A stretch of DNA of 64,000 nt from an uncultured SAR116 cluster alpha proteobacterium (GCA_902550555.1 CACCZR010000005.1:1-64000), one strand, 5' to 3'; positions 1 to 9,337 are shown, counted from the first letter of the stretch. Made by a program: numbers and translations. The notes: a model not told the origin generated them from the sequence alone.

Positions 1-2
1 TT

Positions 3-440
3 TTAAAGGTAAATTTTATTTCAAATTTTTCATTTAATGATGATGGAAAGAATACATGTAATTTTTCAAAAAAAGATAATAAATTCTCTCTTGAATCACA
101 TTGTAATTATTACATAGAAATCACTAATGTCAGTGACAAAAAATTATATTTATGGATTTATAAAAAAAATAAATCAACCGTAGGTGACTTACCTTTAGAA
201 AAAAGTATTTTAGCCTCTGAAGAAAAATTAATTTTAGAAAATGCAAATGAAACATTAAATAGATTAATATTAGTTTTTAGTGATAAATCCAATAACGAAA
301 TTGAAGACAAATTAAACAACATTAGACTATATGAAAAAAATGTGAAAATAGAGAGTCAATTTGAAAGATTTTCTAACTTAGGTTTTGGTTTTAAAGGTTA
401 TGATTTTTCTGAAAACATAAACATTATGGAACTTAAGTAG
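3..440 (+). CDS. C-terminal part of an unrecognised protein (5' end outside window)
   Basis: An open frame runs from the window edge to a TAG stop at 438-440, giving about 145 residues with no internal stop. It ends convergently with the DMT transporter gene 20 bases away. The protein is polar, rich in Lys, Asn, Ser and Glu, with alternating hydrophobic residues that suggest beta strands, and it has no membrane segment. An N-terminal signal cannot be judged because the start is missing. I do not recognise the family. The frame is kept as real because it is the only long frame here and its codon use resembles the neighbours. Confidence 0.6.
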   Translation, partial: LKVNFISNFSFNDDGKNTCNFSKKDNKFSLESHCNYYIEITNVSDKKLYLWIYKKNKSTVGDLPLEKSILASEEKLILENANETLNRLILVFSDKSNNEIEDKLNNIRLYEKNVKIESQFERFSNLGFGFKGYDFSENINIMELK

Positions 441-460
441 ATTGAAATTATTTACACATT

Positions 461-1342
461 TTAATTTTTCTCTCCAGCTCTTAAAAATATGAAGTATATA
501 GTCAATGTAATTATTACAATTATACCACCAAATAGCATTTGAATATTAGGTGTTTCTTTTAAAAAAACCCACACCCATAGAGGCCCAAATATAGTTTCTA
601 ACAACATTAACAAACTTATATTTGATGCATACGTATATCTAGTAGCATAAGCCAATGCTGCAAAAGAAAGTGGAAGAATAATTAAACCAGAGATTGATAT
701 TGCAAGAAAGTTTCCTGTAAAAATTTGTCCTAAATCAATGAATAAAAGACCAATAAAACCAGTAATAATTGCTCCAAAGCCAGTTGTGCCAAAAGCTGGA
801 ATTTTTGGATTTGATCTTAAGAGAACAAAATATAATCCAAGTGATATTGCAGTTAATAATCCACAAACTGTTCCAAATACAACACTTCCGTCTGGTGCAT
901 TTAAAACCTCACTTGGATCAGTAACAACAATAATTATTCCAATAAGAGAAAAAATAGAGGCATATATAGTAGACCTTTTTAATTTTTCTTTTAAAATAAT
1001 TAAAGAAAAAAATGCTGCAAATAATGGTCCAGTGGCGATACAAAATAAAATTAATGCAACAGACGAGTTGACAATACCAAGTGTAAAAAAAATAGAGCCA
1101 GATGCTTGAATTAATACAATTAAAGCACCTATTTTTTTAAATATTAAAAAGAAATTTTCTCTATACTCTTTAACACTAAGTGTCATTAAAATTAAAATGG
1201 CACCCATTTGAAAACCTCTCCAAAATAGCATTGTCCAGACATCCATTTCAGAGAGCCTCATGAATAATGTGTCTGGTGTTAGAAGCAATGCTCCTAAAAA
1301 AGCAATCAAAATACCTTTTGTATTATCAGATTTAAATTTCAT
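461..1342 (-). CDS. EamA/DMT-superfamily transporter
   Basis: A 293-residue, very hydrophobic protein with about ten predicted membrane helices in two halves, the usual length and layout of EamA (DUF6) transporters. The second half carries the family-typical pattern with a Glu in LLMLLETIFGPLWVW near the end. Such permeases move metabolites such as amino acids or other small organics across the inner membrane; the substrate cannot be read from sequence. The ATG abuts the stop of the upstream alpha/beta hydrolase gene exactly (1342/1343), so the two are probably co-transcribed. Confidence 0.85.
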   Translation of the reverse strand: MKFKSDNTKGILIAFLGALLLTPDTLFMRLSEMDVWTMLFWRGFQMGAILILMTLSVKEYRENFFLIFKKIGALIVLIQASGSIFFTLGIVNSSVALILFCIATGPLFAAFFSLIILKEKLKRSTIYASIFSLIGIIIVVTDPSEVLNAPDGSVVFGTVCGLLTAISLGLYFVLLRSNPKIPAFGTTGFGAIITGFIGLLFIDLGQIFTGNFLAISISGLIILPLSFAALAYATRYTYASNISLLMLLETIFGPLWVWVFLKETPNIQMLFGGIIVIITLTIYFIFLRAGEKN

Positions 1343-2446
1343 TTAAGCAAATGAAGAATAAAAATTTAATATTGCTTTGGCTACATCTTCTGGTTTTTCT
1401 TGTTGAACCCAATGACCCGCATTTTTAATTATTTTAATGCCTTTAAAGTTTTTACATAAATTTTTCATTTCATTTAATGCACCAGGTTTTTGGTACATGC
1501 CCCAGTCTTTTTCTCCGCTAATGTATAATGTAAAATTATTAATTAATTTACCTTGAAAAACATTTAATTCTTTATTTTGATTTTCAGATGTCATGCATCT
1601 ATACCAATTTAAGGCAGATTGAAAACCATTTTCAAAAAATATATTTGTGTATACATCCAACTCATCATCATTAAGCCAGTCACAATTTGTTTTTTGTGGA
1701 AAAAATTTTGTGACGCTCTCAACCATTGTATCTTCTAGTTTCATTATGTAATATTCTGGAAGTTTTTCTAATTCTTTTCCAGTCCAAGAAGATAGTTCAA
1801 ATGGGTCATTATACTTCCAGTCAGCACTTTTTACATGAAAATAAGATCTTAAAAAATACGCTAATTTTTCTTTGCTCGACAAATGCATATCATCATTGGC
1901 TTTCTTTGTTGAGTAATACCATTGATAATGCTTTCTTGGTGGATTAAGTTCTTTTAACTGGTTATGAATATCAATTTTATTTTTATTTAATTCAGGCTTT
2001 AAAGGGCCTGTGAATGGAGCACTCATCATTACTAATGATTTAAAAAGATCTGGCCTTAATAAAGTTGCTGCTCCAGCTACTATTGAGCCGGCATCATGAC
2101 CAACTAAAAGATCTATATTATTAATACTCATTTTTTTTAAAAAATATACTAAGTCTGAAACTAAATTAATTAAATTATATTCTCTTATATCATCTTCATA
2201 CTTTTTTGATCCACCTATAGTTTTTCCATAACCTCTTTGGTCAATTGCAATTACTCTAAATCCTTCTTTAGAAAGTAGTGGAAAGATTTTTCTCCAACTA
2301 AAACTTATTTCAGGAAATCCGTGAAGTAATAATGCTACGGGCGCATCTTTTTTAATTGTGTAATTACATTCTAGATAGTGAACTCTTAATCCTGTTCCAA
2401 TATCAACAAAATTTGATTTAATGTTTTTATCAAGTAAGTGGAGCAT
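1343..2446 (-). CDS. Alpha/beta hydrolase, epoxide hydrolase-like
   Basis: 367 residues with the alpha/beta-hydrolase fold: oxyanion motif HGFPE at 42-46, DQRGYG at 69-74, nucleophile Asp118 in GHDAGS, and catalytic His345 in AGHW near the C-terminus. An Asp nucleophile with an HGFPE motif points to the epoxide hydrolase/haloalkane dehalogenase branch rather than to serine esterases. It is longer than typical members (about 300) owing to a large cap region between residues 150 and 300. It starts 3 bases after the enolase-superfamily gene and abuts the EamA gene, so it sits in a - strand operon. The substrate is unknown. Confidence 0.8.
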   Translation of the reverse strand: MLHLLDKNIKSNFVDIGTGLRVHYLECNYTIKKDAPVALLLHGFPEISFSWRKIFPLLSKEGFRVIAIDQRGYGKTIGGSKKYEDDIREYNLINLVSDLVYFLKKMSINNIDLLVGHDAGSIVAGAATLLRPDLFKSLVMMSAPFTGPLKPELNKNKIDIHNQLKELNPPRKHYQWYYSTKKANDDMHLSSKEKLAYFLRSYFHVKSADWKYNDPFELSSWTGKELEKLPEYYIMKLEDTMVESVTKFFPQKTNCDWLNDDELDVYTNIFFENGFQSALNWYRCMTSENQNKELNVFQGKLINNFTLYISGEKDWGMYQKPGALNEMKNLCKNFKGIKIIKNAGHWVQQEKPEDVAKAILNFYSSFA

Positions 2447-2449
2447 CTA

Positions 2450-3604
2450 TTAATTGATTTTATATTTTTTTATAATTTCATTATTTACTTCAATTCCTAA
2501 ACCAGGACTAGTTTGAACAGGAACGTATCCATTTGTTATTTTAATAGGGGTTAATAAAAGTTCTTTTCTAAAAGGATGGTCAGATTGATCATATTCTAAA
2601 ATGGGCTGTCGTGCAAACAGAGAATGGTTTGTTTCAGGGAGTGAGGCTATGAAATGGATTGATGCTGATTGTGCGACTGCAGATCCCCATACATGCGGAT
2701 TTACTTCAATCCCAAAACTTTGGGCTAAAATTGATATATGTTTTGCTCCGGTTATCCCCCCACATGAGCCAATATCAGGTTGAGCTATATCAATACATCC
2801 CAATTTTAAAAGATCTTTAAAGCCATATAGTGTATGTTCATTTTCTCCACCTGCAATAGGTGTTTTTAATTTTTTCCTTAAATAGGCATATCCCTCTAGA
2901 TTTTCTGGAACAATTGGCTCTTCGTACCATCTTAAATTAAACTCTTCTAAAGCATAACCAAGTTCTAAAGCTTCTGTAACTCCATAGGCATGATTGGTAT
3001 CAACCATAAAAGTACAATTTTCATTATTTAATACTTTTTGGATTGATTTCATTACATTGATATCGTCTTGTACTCCAAAGCCTAACTTAATTTTCATGTG
3101 GTCAAAACCATTTTCATAATGCATTAATGCTTCATCTGATAATCTTGTAGCTTCATCTTTCCCATTAATTCTATAAAAGCCTGTTGCATAAGGTTTTATT
3201 TTATTTCTAAAAGCACCACCTAGTAACTGGTAAATAGGTTTTTTATAATATTTTCCTGCAATATCCCATAAGGCTATATCAATTGCACTAATGCCTGAAA
3301 TAACGGAACCTTTTCGTCCAAAATCTCTTGTTTGATTATACATTTTGAACCAAATTCTTTCTATATCGAGTGGGTTTTCATTAATTATCAATTCTTTTAG
3401 TGAACTTTCTATAACTGCAGCAGAAATTTCTGGTGGTTCTAATCCTTGACAAAATGCTTCTCCCCAACCTGTAATGCCATCGTTTGTGTTTATTTCAACA
3501 AGAGTTGCCGATCTTTTATTTACCCAACCTTGAGAAAAAGAAAAAGGAGTTTCTAAATGAGATTGAATAACATGAACTTTTAAGGATATGATTTTAATCG
3601 TCAT
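2450..3604 (-). CDS. Enolase-superfamily enzyme, resembles D-galactarolactone cycloisomerase
   Basis: 384 residues with the mandelate racemase/muconate lactonizing enzyme architecture. An N-terminal capping domain is followed by a TIM barrel with KxK (Lys171, Lys173), metal ligands Asp202, Glu228 and Glu254, and a general-base His304 in the motif NPHVWG. From memory, the sequence pattern (RGSxxSGISAIDIALWDI-like region, GGEN, PHVWG, PFR near the end) is closest to D-galactarolactone cycloisomerase of Agrobacterium, which opens uronic-acid-derived lactones to 3-deoxy-2-keto-hexarate. A related sugar-acid dehydratase is the alternative. The context of sugar-acid genes further right supports a role in aldarate or uronate use. 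Confidence 0.75.
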   Translation of the reverse strand: MTIKIISLKVHVIQSHLETPFSFSQGWVNKRSATLVEINTNDGITGWGEAFCQGLEPPEISAAVIESSLKELIINENPLDIERIWFKMYNQTRDFGRKGSVISGISAIDIALWDIAGKYYKKPIYQLLGGAFRNKIKPYATGFYRINGKDEATRLSDEALMHYENGFDHMKIKLGFGVQDDINVMKSIQKVLNNENCTFMVDTNHAYGVTEALELGYALEEFNLRWYEEPIVPENLEGYAYLRKKLKTPIAGGENEHTLYGFKDLLKLGCIDIAQPDIGSCGGITGAKHISILAQSFGIEVNPHVWGSAVAQSASIHFIASLPETNHSLFARQPILEYDQSDHPFRKELLLTPIKITNGYVPVQTSPGLGIEVNNEIIKKYKIN

Positions 3605-3653
3605 GATAAAATAGAATATTATAGTTTTTCAATTATAACAACTTTATTGGAGA

Positions 3654-4193
3654 TTAATCTTTTTTAATTCTACCTCTAAGTGTTAATGGAAGTTGAGCCA
3701 GCATGAAAATACCAACAAGTGGAAATAAAATAAAAACTTTTACAAATACCCATTCTTCAGTTGAGTAATTTCTCCAAATAAATTCATTTGCTATTGTCAA
3801 AAATCCAAAAAACAATCCCCATCTTAAACTCAATAAAAACCATGTTTGTTCAGTCAAAAAAAATTGTGATCCAAAGAATTGTTTCATCATTGGTCTTTTG
3901 TATAGCAAACCTCCTAATAAGACTAAAGAAAACAGGCCATTATATATAGATGGTTTAATCTTTACAAAAATTTCTTCGTTATATAAAAATGCTAAAATTG
4001 AAAGCAATCCTGATAAAGTAATCGAAAATATCTGAAACTTAGCAATTCTTTTTTCAACAAAATAAAAAGTTATTAAAACAATTAAGCTGAATAAAGATGA
4101 AATTAATGCAGCTATTATAATTGACTGATATTGTGCTATTATGAAAAAAGTTGTTATAGGTAAAATTTCAAAAAAGAATGCCTTTAACTTCAT
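3654..4193 (-). CDS. yciB: YciB/IspZ family inner-membrane septation protein
   Basis: 179 residues with about five membrane helices. It carries family-typical segments: PSIYNGLFSL, a KRPMMKQFFG-like loop, and near the C-terminus LRWGLFFGF followed by NEFIWR and the STEEWVFVKVF region. The length matches YciB/IspZ (about 180). In Shigella and E. coli this protein affects septation and envelope integrity, but its biochemical role is not settled. The stop of the following gene region is 49 bases away, while the upstream chalcone-isomerase-like gene ends 3 bases before this ATG, so it is the last gene of a three-gene envelope operon. Confidence 0.85.
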   Translation of the reverse strand: MKLKAFFFEILPITTFFIIAQYQSIIIAALISSLFSLIVLITFYFVEKRIAKFQIFSITLSGLLSILAFLYNEEIFVKIKPSIYNGLFSLVLLGGLLYKRPMMKQFFGSQFFLTEQTWFLLSLRWGLFFGFLTIANEFIWRNYSTEEWVFVKVFILFPLVGIFMLAQLPLTLRGRIKKD

Positions 4194-4196
4194 GAC

Positions 4197-4742
4197 TTAT
4201 TGTCCAAGAAGAGTTTTGGTAAAATTTGGATTTTTACTATTGCTTCTAAGCCAAATGTTGAAAAAAAGTTCATTGAATTCCTGATCAAAACTTTCATGTA
4301 ATTTTTTATCATCATAGTAAAAAATAGATTTATTATTTATTTTTATAGCTATAAATTTTTTATTGGTTTTTGTATCAATATAAATTGATTCAAGTAGACT
4401 TTTCCAATCTTCCTCTTGTTGATTTGAAATATTTTTCTGTTCCTTTATATCATTCATTGTCTCTCTAATTAAAGTCTCTTTATCAATAGATCGGTTATAT
4501 TTAAGAATAATTGCTAATTCATTTGGATTATATTTATTTGAGGCTGAATATAATTCAGCATCATAAATGTCCCAGAATAAAAATGAGTAATTTGCATTGC
4601 CAATTAAAAATTTTTTACCAAGATATTGTGAAATTATAAGTTCACTTTTAGGATCTAAAAAAGAAATATATTTTCCGAATGCTAAGTTTGAAAAAATTAA
4701 AAATACACTGATAAGAAAAATTTTTAACAATTTTACTACCAA
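4197..4742 (-). CDS. Periplasmic chalcone isomerase-like domain protein
   Basis: 181 residues. It starts with a short basic and hydrophobic signal segment (about residues 4-23, ending LAFG), so export is likely. The mature part has the bacterial chalcone-isomerase-like (Chalcone_3) pattern: an FLFWDIYDAELY motif, a SIDKETLI region, and a C-terminal FFNIWLRS followed by LLGQ. No enzymatic activity is established for this bacterial group. The reading frame has a stop two codons upstream and no ATG nearby, so a TTG start (4740-4742) is required; it overlaps the end of the DUF3833 gene by 7 bases, implying translational coupling. Confidence 0.75.
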   Translation of the reverse strand: MVVKLLKIFLISVFLIFSNLAFGKYISFLDPKSELIISQYLGKKFLIGNANYSFLFWDIYDAELYSASNKYNPNELAIILKYNRSIDKETLIRETMNDIKEQKNISNQQEEDWKSLLESIYIDTKTNKKFIAIKINNKSIFYYDDKKLHESFDQEFNELFFNIWLRSNSKNPNFTKTLLGQ

Positions 4743-5332
4743 GATTTAATATTTAATGGACTAACTGTTTTGGCTGTTTGACCTTTTAAAAAAACCAATG
4801 TGACAGAGCCAATATCTATTCCAAATTTGCTTACATAAGCTCTATTGATAGCAATATTGCTATCTTGTTTGTAAATCCAATCGTTAAACTTAACTTTTAG
4901 GTTCGAACCTTTTATATTTAAATAAATATCATAAGTCCAATTAAGTGCATTTCCAACTGAAGTACCTGTAGCCAATCCTTCAACATCTTCAGCACTACCT
5001 TCATATTTAATCAAGTTATTATTTTCATTAATTTTTTTAATTTTCCAAATCCTTGTTGCTTTTTCCCCATCGTCGTAAATAAATTTTTCATCAAGTGTAA
5101 GAGTGTTTTCTTCAACACTTCCTTTGATTTTGACTCTGAACTGTCTTCTAAGTTTTCCAAACCTATCTTCAAAAATTCCATAAGCCACTGTTTCACCTTT
5201 GAAAAATTCAAAAAGATTAAGCTTTGGAGTTTTATTCTCAAAATCTTTCATATTAGTACTCGAACAACCATTTAATAAAATTACAATTAAAGAAATTAGT
5301 AAAAAATTGATACTTTTTAAATAAATAAACAT
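4736..5332 (-). CDS. DUF3833 family lipoprotein
   Basis: 198 residues with an N-terminal hydrophobic stretch and a lipobox (LLNGC, Cys at about 23), so it should be lipidated and anchored to the inner or outer membrane. The body matches DUF3833: an FFKGE start, AYGIFEDRFG, then WTYDIYL and a C-terminal GxxxGSVTLVFLK. The function is unknown. DUF3833 and chalcone-isomerase-like genes are often neighbours in proteobacteria (from memory), as here, and the overlap with the next gene suggests joint expression with YciB. Confidence 0.8.
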   Translation of the reverse strand: MFIYLKSINFLLISLIVILLNGCSSTNMKDFENKTPKLNLFEFFKGETVAYGIFEDRFGKLRRQFRVKIKGSVEENTLTLDEKFIYDDGEKATRIWKIKKINENNNLIKYEGSAEDVEGLATGTSVGNALNWTYDIYLNIKGSNLKVKFNDWIYKQDSNIAINRAYVSKFGIDIGSVTLVFLKGQTAKTVSPLNIKSW

Positions 5333-5349
5333 ACATAAACTCGTTATAA

Positions 5350-6348
5350 TTAATTAATTAATTCAGAAAATATTTTGTAAGAATTAATTCTCTCTTTTTC
5401 ATCATGACACCAAGTTAATATAGTTAATTCATCAAAATCACTATCATCTTTTATAGAATTAATTTTGTTTTTGACAGTTTCAGATGACCCAACTATTGAA
5501 TTGTTTATCATATATTTAAATTCTGACATCCAATTATTTTCATCTAATTTAGATAATGCATCTTTAGGCGATTTTAAAGTATCAAGTTCGCCATAATTTC
5601 TTGCTATTTTCCAGTATGCTCTTGAAGAAAACAAATACTCTGCTTTTTCGTCATCATCTGATGCTAAAGCCCATAAACATACATTAACTTTTGGTTTATT
5701 TAAAAACTTACTAGGTTTAAAATTTTCTTTATAATTTTTTATTGACTCACTTATCCCTTGGCCTTCAGTTATAAAATATGCATAACAATATGGTATCCCA
5801 AGATAAGCTGCTAATTGTGATCCATAATTTGATGTTCCTAACATCCAAATTTCTGGTGAGGTATCACTTATTGGTTGTGCTTTTAATCTTCCGAATGGAT
5901 GACCTTTTAATAAATCGCCATTTGTTACCCATGCGATTAAATCTCTCACATGTGAGGGAAAGTTCTCTGAAAATTCTCTGTTATTTGAATTTAAAGCCAG
6001 AGCAGTTCGTCCATCAGAACCAGGAGCTCTTCCTAGTCCAAGATCTATTCTATTTGGTGCTAGAGAATTAAGTACTCTGAATTGTTCAGCTACTTTGAAT
6101 GGAGAATAATGAGGAAGCATTATGCCAGCGCTACCAATCCTAATTTTACTAGTTTTTGCTGCAATCGCTGCCATTAAAATTTCTGGTGCGGTACCAATAA
6201 TTGTTGGATGATTGTGATGTTCAGATATCCAAAATCTGGAATATCCTAATTCTTCTGCAATTATACTTAAATTTAAAGTATCGTTTATAACCTGGTCCTG
6301 ACACTTATCAGCTATTGCTACAGATTGATCTAAAATTGAGAGCTTCAT
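5350..6348 (-). CDS. LLM class flavin-dependent oxidoreductase (luciferase-like)
   Basis: 332 residues of the bacterial luciferase-like monooxygenase fold. SEHHN (42-46), a strand-turn KIRIGSAGIMLPHYSP (68-83) and the GRAPGSDGR loop (106-114) are typical of the MsnO8/YhbW-type subgroup. These FMNH2-dependent enzymes act on small organics, but the substrate cannot be deduced. The gene starts 3 bases after the stop of the amidohydrolase gene, so both belong to one - strand transcript. Confidence 0.85.
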   Translation of the reverse strand: MKLSILDQSVAIADKCQDQVINDTLNLSIIAEELGYSRFWISEHHNHPTIIGTAPEILMAAIAAKTSKIRIGSAGIMLPHYSPFKVAEQFRVLNSLAPNRIDLGLGRAPGSDGRTALALNSNNREFSENFPSHVRDLIAWVTNGDLLKGHPFGRLKAQPISDTSPEIWMLGTSNYGSQLAAYLGIPYCYAYFITEGQGISESIKNYKENFKPSKFLNKPKVNVCLWALASDDDEKAEYLFSSRAYWKIARNYGELDTLKSPKDALSKLDENNWMSEFKYMINNSIVGSSETVKNKINSIKDDSDFDELTILTWCHDEKERINSYKIFSELIN

Positions 6349-6351
6349 AAA

Positions 6352-7389
6352 TTATATTTTTATATTATATGTTTCTTTTGCGTTTTGGTAAAAAAGTTTA
6401 TTCTTTTCATCATTTGAAAAATTAGTGCTGATTTTTTTAAAAGCGTTCCATAAAACTCCGTAGCTACAACTACCTTTATCAACCGGAAAGTTGCTTTCGA
6501 ACATACATCTGTCAGTTCCAAACAAATCAATAGTTTCAAAAAACCATGATTTCCATAGTTCTGACAATTGATCTGATGAAGGTGGCTTTGGATTTAGATT
6601 AAATTTAGAACCACATACTTTCATTCCAAGGCCACCTAACTTAACTTTTATGTTTGGAAAAACTGCAAGTCTCATCATTGAGCGTCTCCATTCACGATGA
6701 GTAATTCCCTGTTTTCCTTCATAAGGCCCAACTTGTATGGGGCCTCCAATATGATTTAATATTATAGATAAATTAGGTAAAGTTTTTGCAACTAATTCTA
6801 ACTCATTTAGTTGAGTGTGATAAATCCAAAAGTCCAAAGATAATTCATTTTTCTCTAAAATTTTTGCACCCTTAATAAAGTCGGGGTCTAGCATAATACC
6901 CGTTTTTGTTTTTACAGCACCCGAACTAATTCTTTCGTCGTTATGTGCTGCTAAAAGCATTCGTATTCCGTTTAACTTTCCATTACTAATTTCAAGTCCC
7001 TTTTCTATAACTGGTGTTAATTTGTTTCCGTATCTTAAATCTAATGCACCAACAATTGAGTTATTTATTGAACATTGATTTAATTTATTATTTTTAGAAT
7101 CTAAATATTGTTCGTATGCAAACTTTATTTCTGGGAGAGTTGAGAATTCATTAGAGTTTTGATCATAAATTTTTGTATTTGCTGATGACATAATATAGAC
7201 ACTAGCTTTAATATTATGTCCAGATTTATTGATGTCCTCTATGAAATCATCATTTAAATATTTTCCAAACTCTAAATCCCAAAGATGATGATGCGGATCT
7301 ATAATTTCTAAATCAGGAAGTAATGCTTCTTCTTTATGAACATCTAACCATTCTTTATTTATAGGTAAGTATGGATTTTTTTTATTCAT
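6352..7389 (-). CDS. Amidohydrolase_2 family lactonase-like hydrolase (L-fuconolactonase type)
   Basis: 345 residues with the COG3618 metal-dependent TIM-barrel hydrolase signature. DPHHHLWD (31-38) carries metal-binding His residues. A central ILNHIGGP motif and a C-terminal MFESNFPVDK motif carry further active-site positions. Relatives are L-fuconolactonase and 2-pyrone-4,6-dicarboxylate lactonase, which open sugar- or aromatic-derived lactones. A sugar lactonase would suit the sugar-acid genes nearby, but the substrate is inferred only from context. The gene diverges from the TauD-like gene across a 52-base AT-rich spacer. Confidence 0.78.
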   Translation of the reverse strand: MNKKNPYLPINKEWLDVHKEEALLPDLEIIDPHHHLWDLEFGKYLNDDFIEDINKSGHNIKASVYIMSSANTKIYDQNSNEFSTLPEIKFAYEQYLDSKNNKLNQCSINNSIVGALDLRYGNKLTPVIEKGLEISNGKLNGIRMLLAAHNDERISSGAVKTKTGIMLDPDFIKGAKILEKNELSLDFWIYHTQLNELELVAKTLPNLSIILNHIGGPIQVGPYEGKQGITHREWRRSMMRLAVFPNIKVKLGGLGMKVCGSKFNLNPKPPSSDQLSELWKSWFFETIDLFGTDRCMFESNFPVDKGSCSYGVLWNAFKKISTNFSNDEKNKLFYQNAKETYNIKI

Positions 7390-7441
7390 TTGATAATAAT
7401 ATACTTTATTAACAAAAAATAAAATTTCTAATTAGGTCAGT

Positions 7442-8290
7442 ATGAATAAAAAAGAATATGAATTTATAAAAATTAAAAAAGTATCTGGTTCAATTGGAGC
7501 AGTCATTGAAAATATACAATTGAATAATGATTTAAATGGAGAAGTATTTGATGAGATTTACGATGCTTTTTTGAAGTATCAAGTTATTTTTTTTAGAGAT
7601 CAAAAATTTTCTCCTGAAACTCAAAAGTCTTTTGCAAATAAAATTGGAACGCCAATAATATACCCTTTTGTGAAAGGTTTAGAAAATTTTCCAGAAATTA
7701 CGCCAATTCTTAAAAAGGAAACAGATACCAATAATTTTGGTGGCATCTGGCATAGTGATACTACTTATCAAGATGAACCGCCAAAAGGGACAATGTTATA
7801 TGCTTTAGAGGTGCCTGATTTTGGTGGTGATACTGAGTTTTCAAATCAATACCTAGCTTATGATACTTTATCTGAAGGGATGAAAAATTTTTTAAATAAC
7901 CAAAAAGCTGTAAATATATCTGGCAAAGGTAGAGTAGCCAAAACAAGATCTGATATAATGAAACATTCCTCAGTTGGTTTAAAAGGTGATGAGTTAGAAG
8001 CAATACATCCTGTGGTAAGAACACATCCTGAAACAAAAAGAAAATCATTATATGTTAATGAAGCTCATACAACTCATTTTGTAGGAATGAGTGTTGAAGA
8101 AAGCACCCCAATTTTAGAATATTTATATAAACATCAAATCAAGTCAGAATTTACTTGTCGGTTTAAATGGGAAAAGGGCTCTGTTGCAATTTGGGATAAC
8201 AGATGCACAATGCATTATCCGGTTAATGATTATCATGGATATAGAAGATTAATGCATCGAATTACTTTTCAAGGTGATAAACCATTTTAA
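7442..8290 (+). CDS. TauD/TfdA family Fe(II)/2-oxoglutarate dioxygenase
   Basis: 282 residues with the TauD fold: Fe ligands His104 and Asp106 in WHSDTTY, the third ligand His258 in WDNRCTMHYP, and a 2-oxoglutarate-binding Arg in the RRLMHR segment near the end. It is the usual length. Family members hydroxylate and cleave taurine, alkylsulfates, aryloxyacetates or similar compounds using O2; the substrate here is open. It is first of a + strand run with the cupin (12 bases downstream) and the hydroxychromene-carboxylate-isomerase-like gene, which hints at catabolism of a cyclic or aromatic compound. Confidence 0.88.
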   Translation: MNKKEYEFIKIKKVSGSIGAVIENIQLNNDLNGEVFDEIYDAFLKYQVIFFRDQKFSPETQKSFANKIGTPIIYPFVKGLENFPEITPILKKETDTNNFGGIWHSDTTYQDEPPKGTMLYALEVPDFGGDTEFSNQYLAYDTLSEGMKNFLNNQKAVNISGKGRVAKTRSDIMKHSSVGLKGDELEAIHPVVRTHPETKRKSLYVNEAHTTHFVGMSVEESTPILEYLYKHQIKSEFTCRFKWEKGSVAIWDNRCTMHYPVNDYHGYRRLMHRITFQGDKPF

Positions 8291-8302
8291 TAGGGAGATA
8301 TC

Positions 8303-8671
8303 ATGAGTCAGAAAAATAATTTTTACAATATAAATAATTTGGATGAGGGTATAAAAAGAAAGCTTGGTGAAGGTCTAGAAACAAGTATATTTTGTGGGGA
8401 TCAAGCAATGATTTCTGTAGTCACAATTGAACCAAATTGTGTTGGACAAATTCATTCGCATCCTGAGGAACAATGGGGTGTAATGTTGGAAGGGTCTGGT
8501 ATAAGAATTCAAGGTGGCGAAAGAATAGAAATCAAAAAAGGTGATTTTTGGTTAACACCTGGTAACATTGATCATGGTATAGAAGCTGGTGAAAATGGAG
8601 CAAAAGTTATGGATATATTTAGTCCTCCAAGAGATCAGTATAAAAAATCTGGATCTGGGTTTGGAGTATAA
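8303..8671 (+). CDS. Small cupin-domain protein
   Basis: 122 residues forming one cupin barrel. Motif 1 has His51, His53 and Gln57 (HSHPEEQ), and motif 2 has PGNIDHG with His91, so a metal site is probably intact. It follows the dioxygenase by 12 bases with a good ribosome site (GGGAG). Stand-alone cupins of this size can be isomerases, dioxygenases or ligand sensors, and nothing here decides which. The conserved neighbours suggest a helper role in the same pathway. Confidence 0.8.
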   Translation: MSQKNNFYNINNLDEGIKRKLGEGLETSIFCGDQAMISVVTIEPNCVGQIHSHPEEQWGVMLEGSGIRIQGGERIEIKKGDFWLTPGNIDHGIEAGENGAKVMDIFSPPRDQYKKSGSGFGV

Positions 8672-8685
8672 ATTAGGAAACCTCA

Positions 8686-9288
8686 ATGAAAATTAAATAT
8701 TTTATGAGTCATGGAAGTCCTTGGACTTTTCTTGGGCACAAAAAAGTAAATGAAATTTCAAAAAAAAATAATTGTGAATTGGATATAATGCCTGTTAATT
8801 ATGGAGAGATATTTCCAGTATCTGGAGGACTTCCTGTTCATAAAAGGCCATTACAAAGACAAAAATATAGATTACAAGAATTAAAACGATGGTCAGAATT
8901 TTTAAAGATTAAGCTTAATCCCAAACCAAAATATTTTCCTTCAAGGTCTCTTTTGCCATCCAAAGTTATTATTTCTGTTAAGATATTAAATTTTGAAAAT
9001 GTGAATGAGATAGCCTTTGCAATTATGGAAGGTCTTTGGATTAAAGAAATGAATATAGATGATCAAAAAAATTTAAAGAAAATATTAACAAGATTTATTA
9101 AAACTGCTGATGAAGTTATTGACTTTTCTGAAAGTGAACAAGTTGAAAAAGAAATGAATAAATATACGAAAGAGGCAATAGACCTTGCTGTTTTTGGTGC
9201 GCCTACCTATATAATAGATGATCAAATTTATTGGGGTCAGGATAGATTAGATTTTTTAGAAAGATATATTAAAAGGAAAAATAAGTAG
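8686..9288 (+). CDS. DsbA-fold protein, 2-hydroxychromene-2-carboxylate isomerase-like
   Basis: 200 residues with a kappa-class glutathione-transferase/DsbA-like fold. The N-terminal strand is followed by SPWTF with Ser11 in the glutathione-activating position, an inserted helical domain, and the cis-Pro region FGAPTYIIDD followed by YWGQDRLDFLER, which is diagnostic of 2-hydroxychromene-2-carboxylate isomerases. In naphthalene degradation this enzyme isomerises a ring-opened intermediate with glutathione; a different substrate is likely here. It is third in the run after the dioxygenase and cupin and has an AGGAAA ribosome site. Confidence 0.78.
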   Translation: MKIKYFMSHGSPWTFLGHKKVNEISKKNNCELDIMPVNYGEIFPVSGGLPVHKRPLQRQKYRLQELKRWSEFLKIKLNPKPKYFPSRSLLPSKVIISVKILNFENVNEIAFAIMEGLWIKEMNIDDQKNLKKILTRFIKTADEVIDFSESEQVEKEMNKYTKEAIDLAVFGAPTYIIDDQIYWGQDRLDFLERYIKRKNK

Positions 9289-9337
9289 ATTTTATTTTTG
9301 ATAATTAATAAAGTAAATTTCAAAAAGAGACAACATT

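Noticed and set aside
738-1109. 123-residue + strand frame inside the DMT transporter gene
   Set aside because: The - strand frame has full transporter character; the + strand protein is low in structure and is a shadow.
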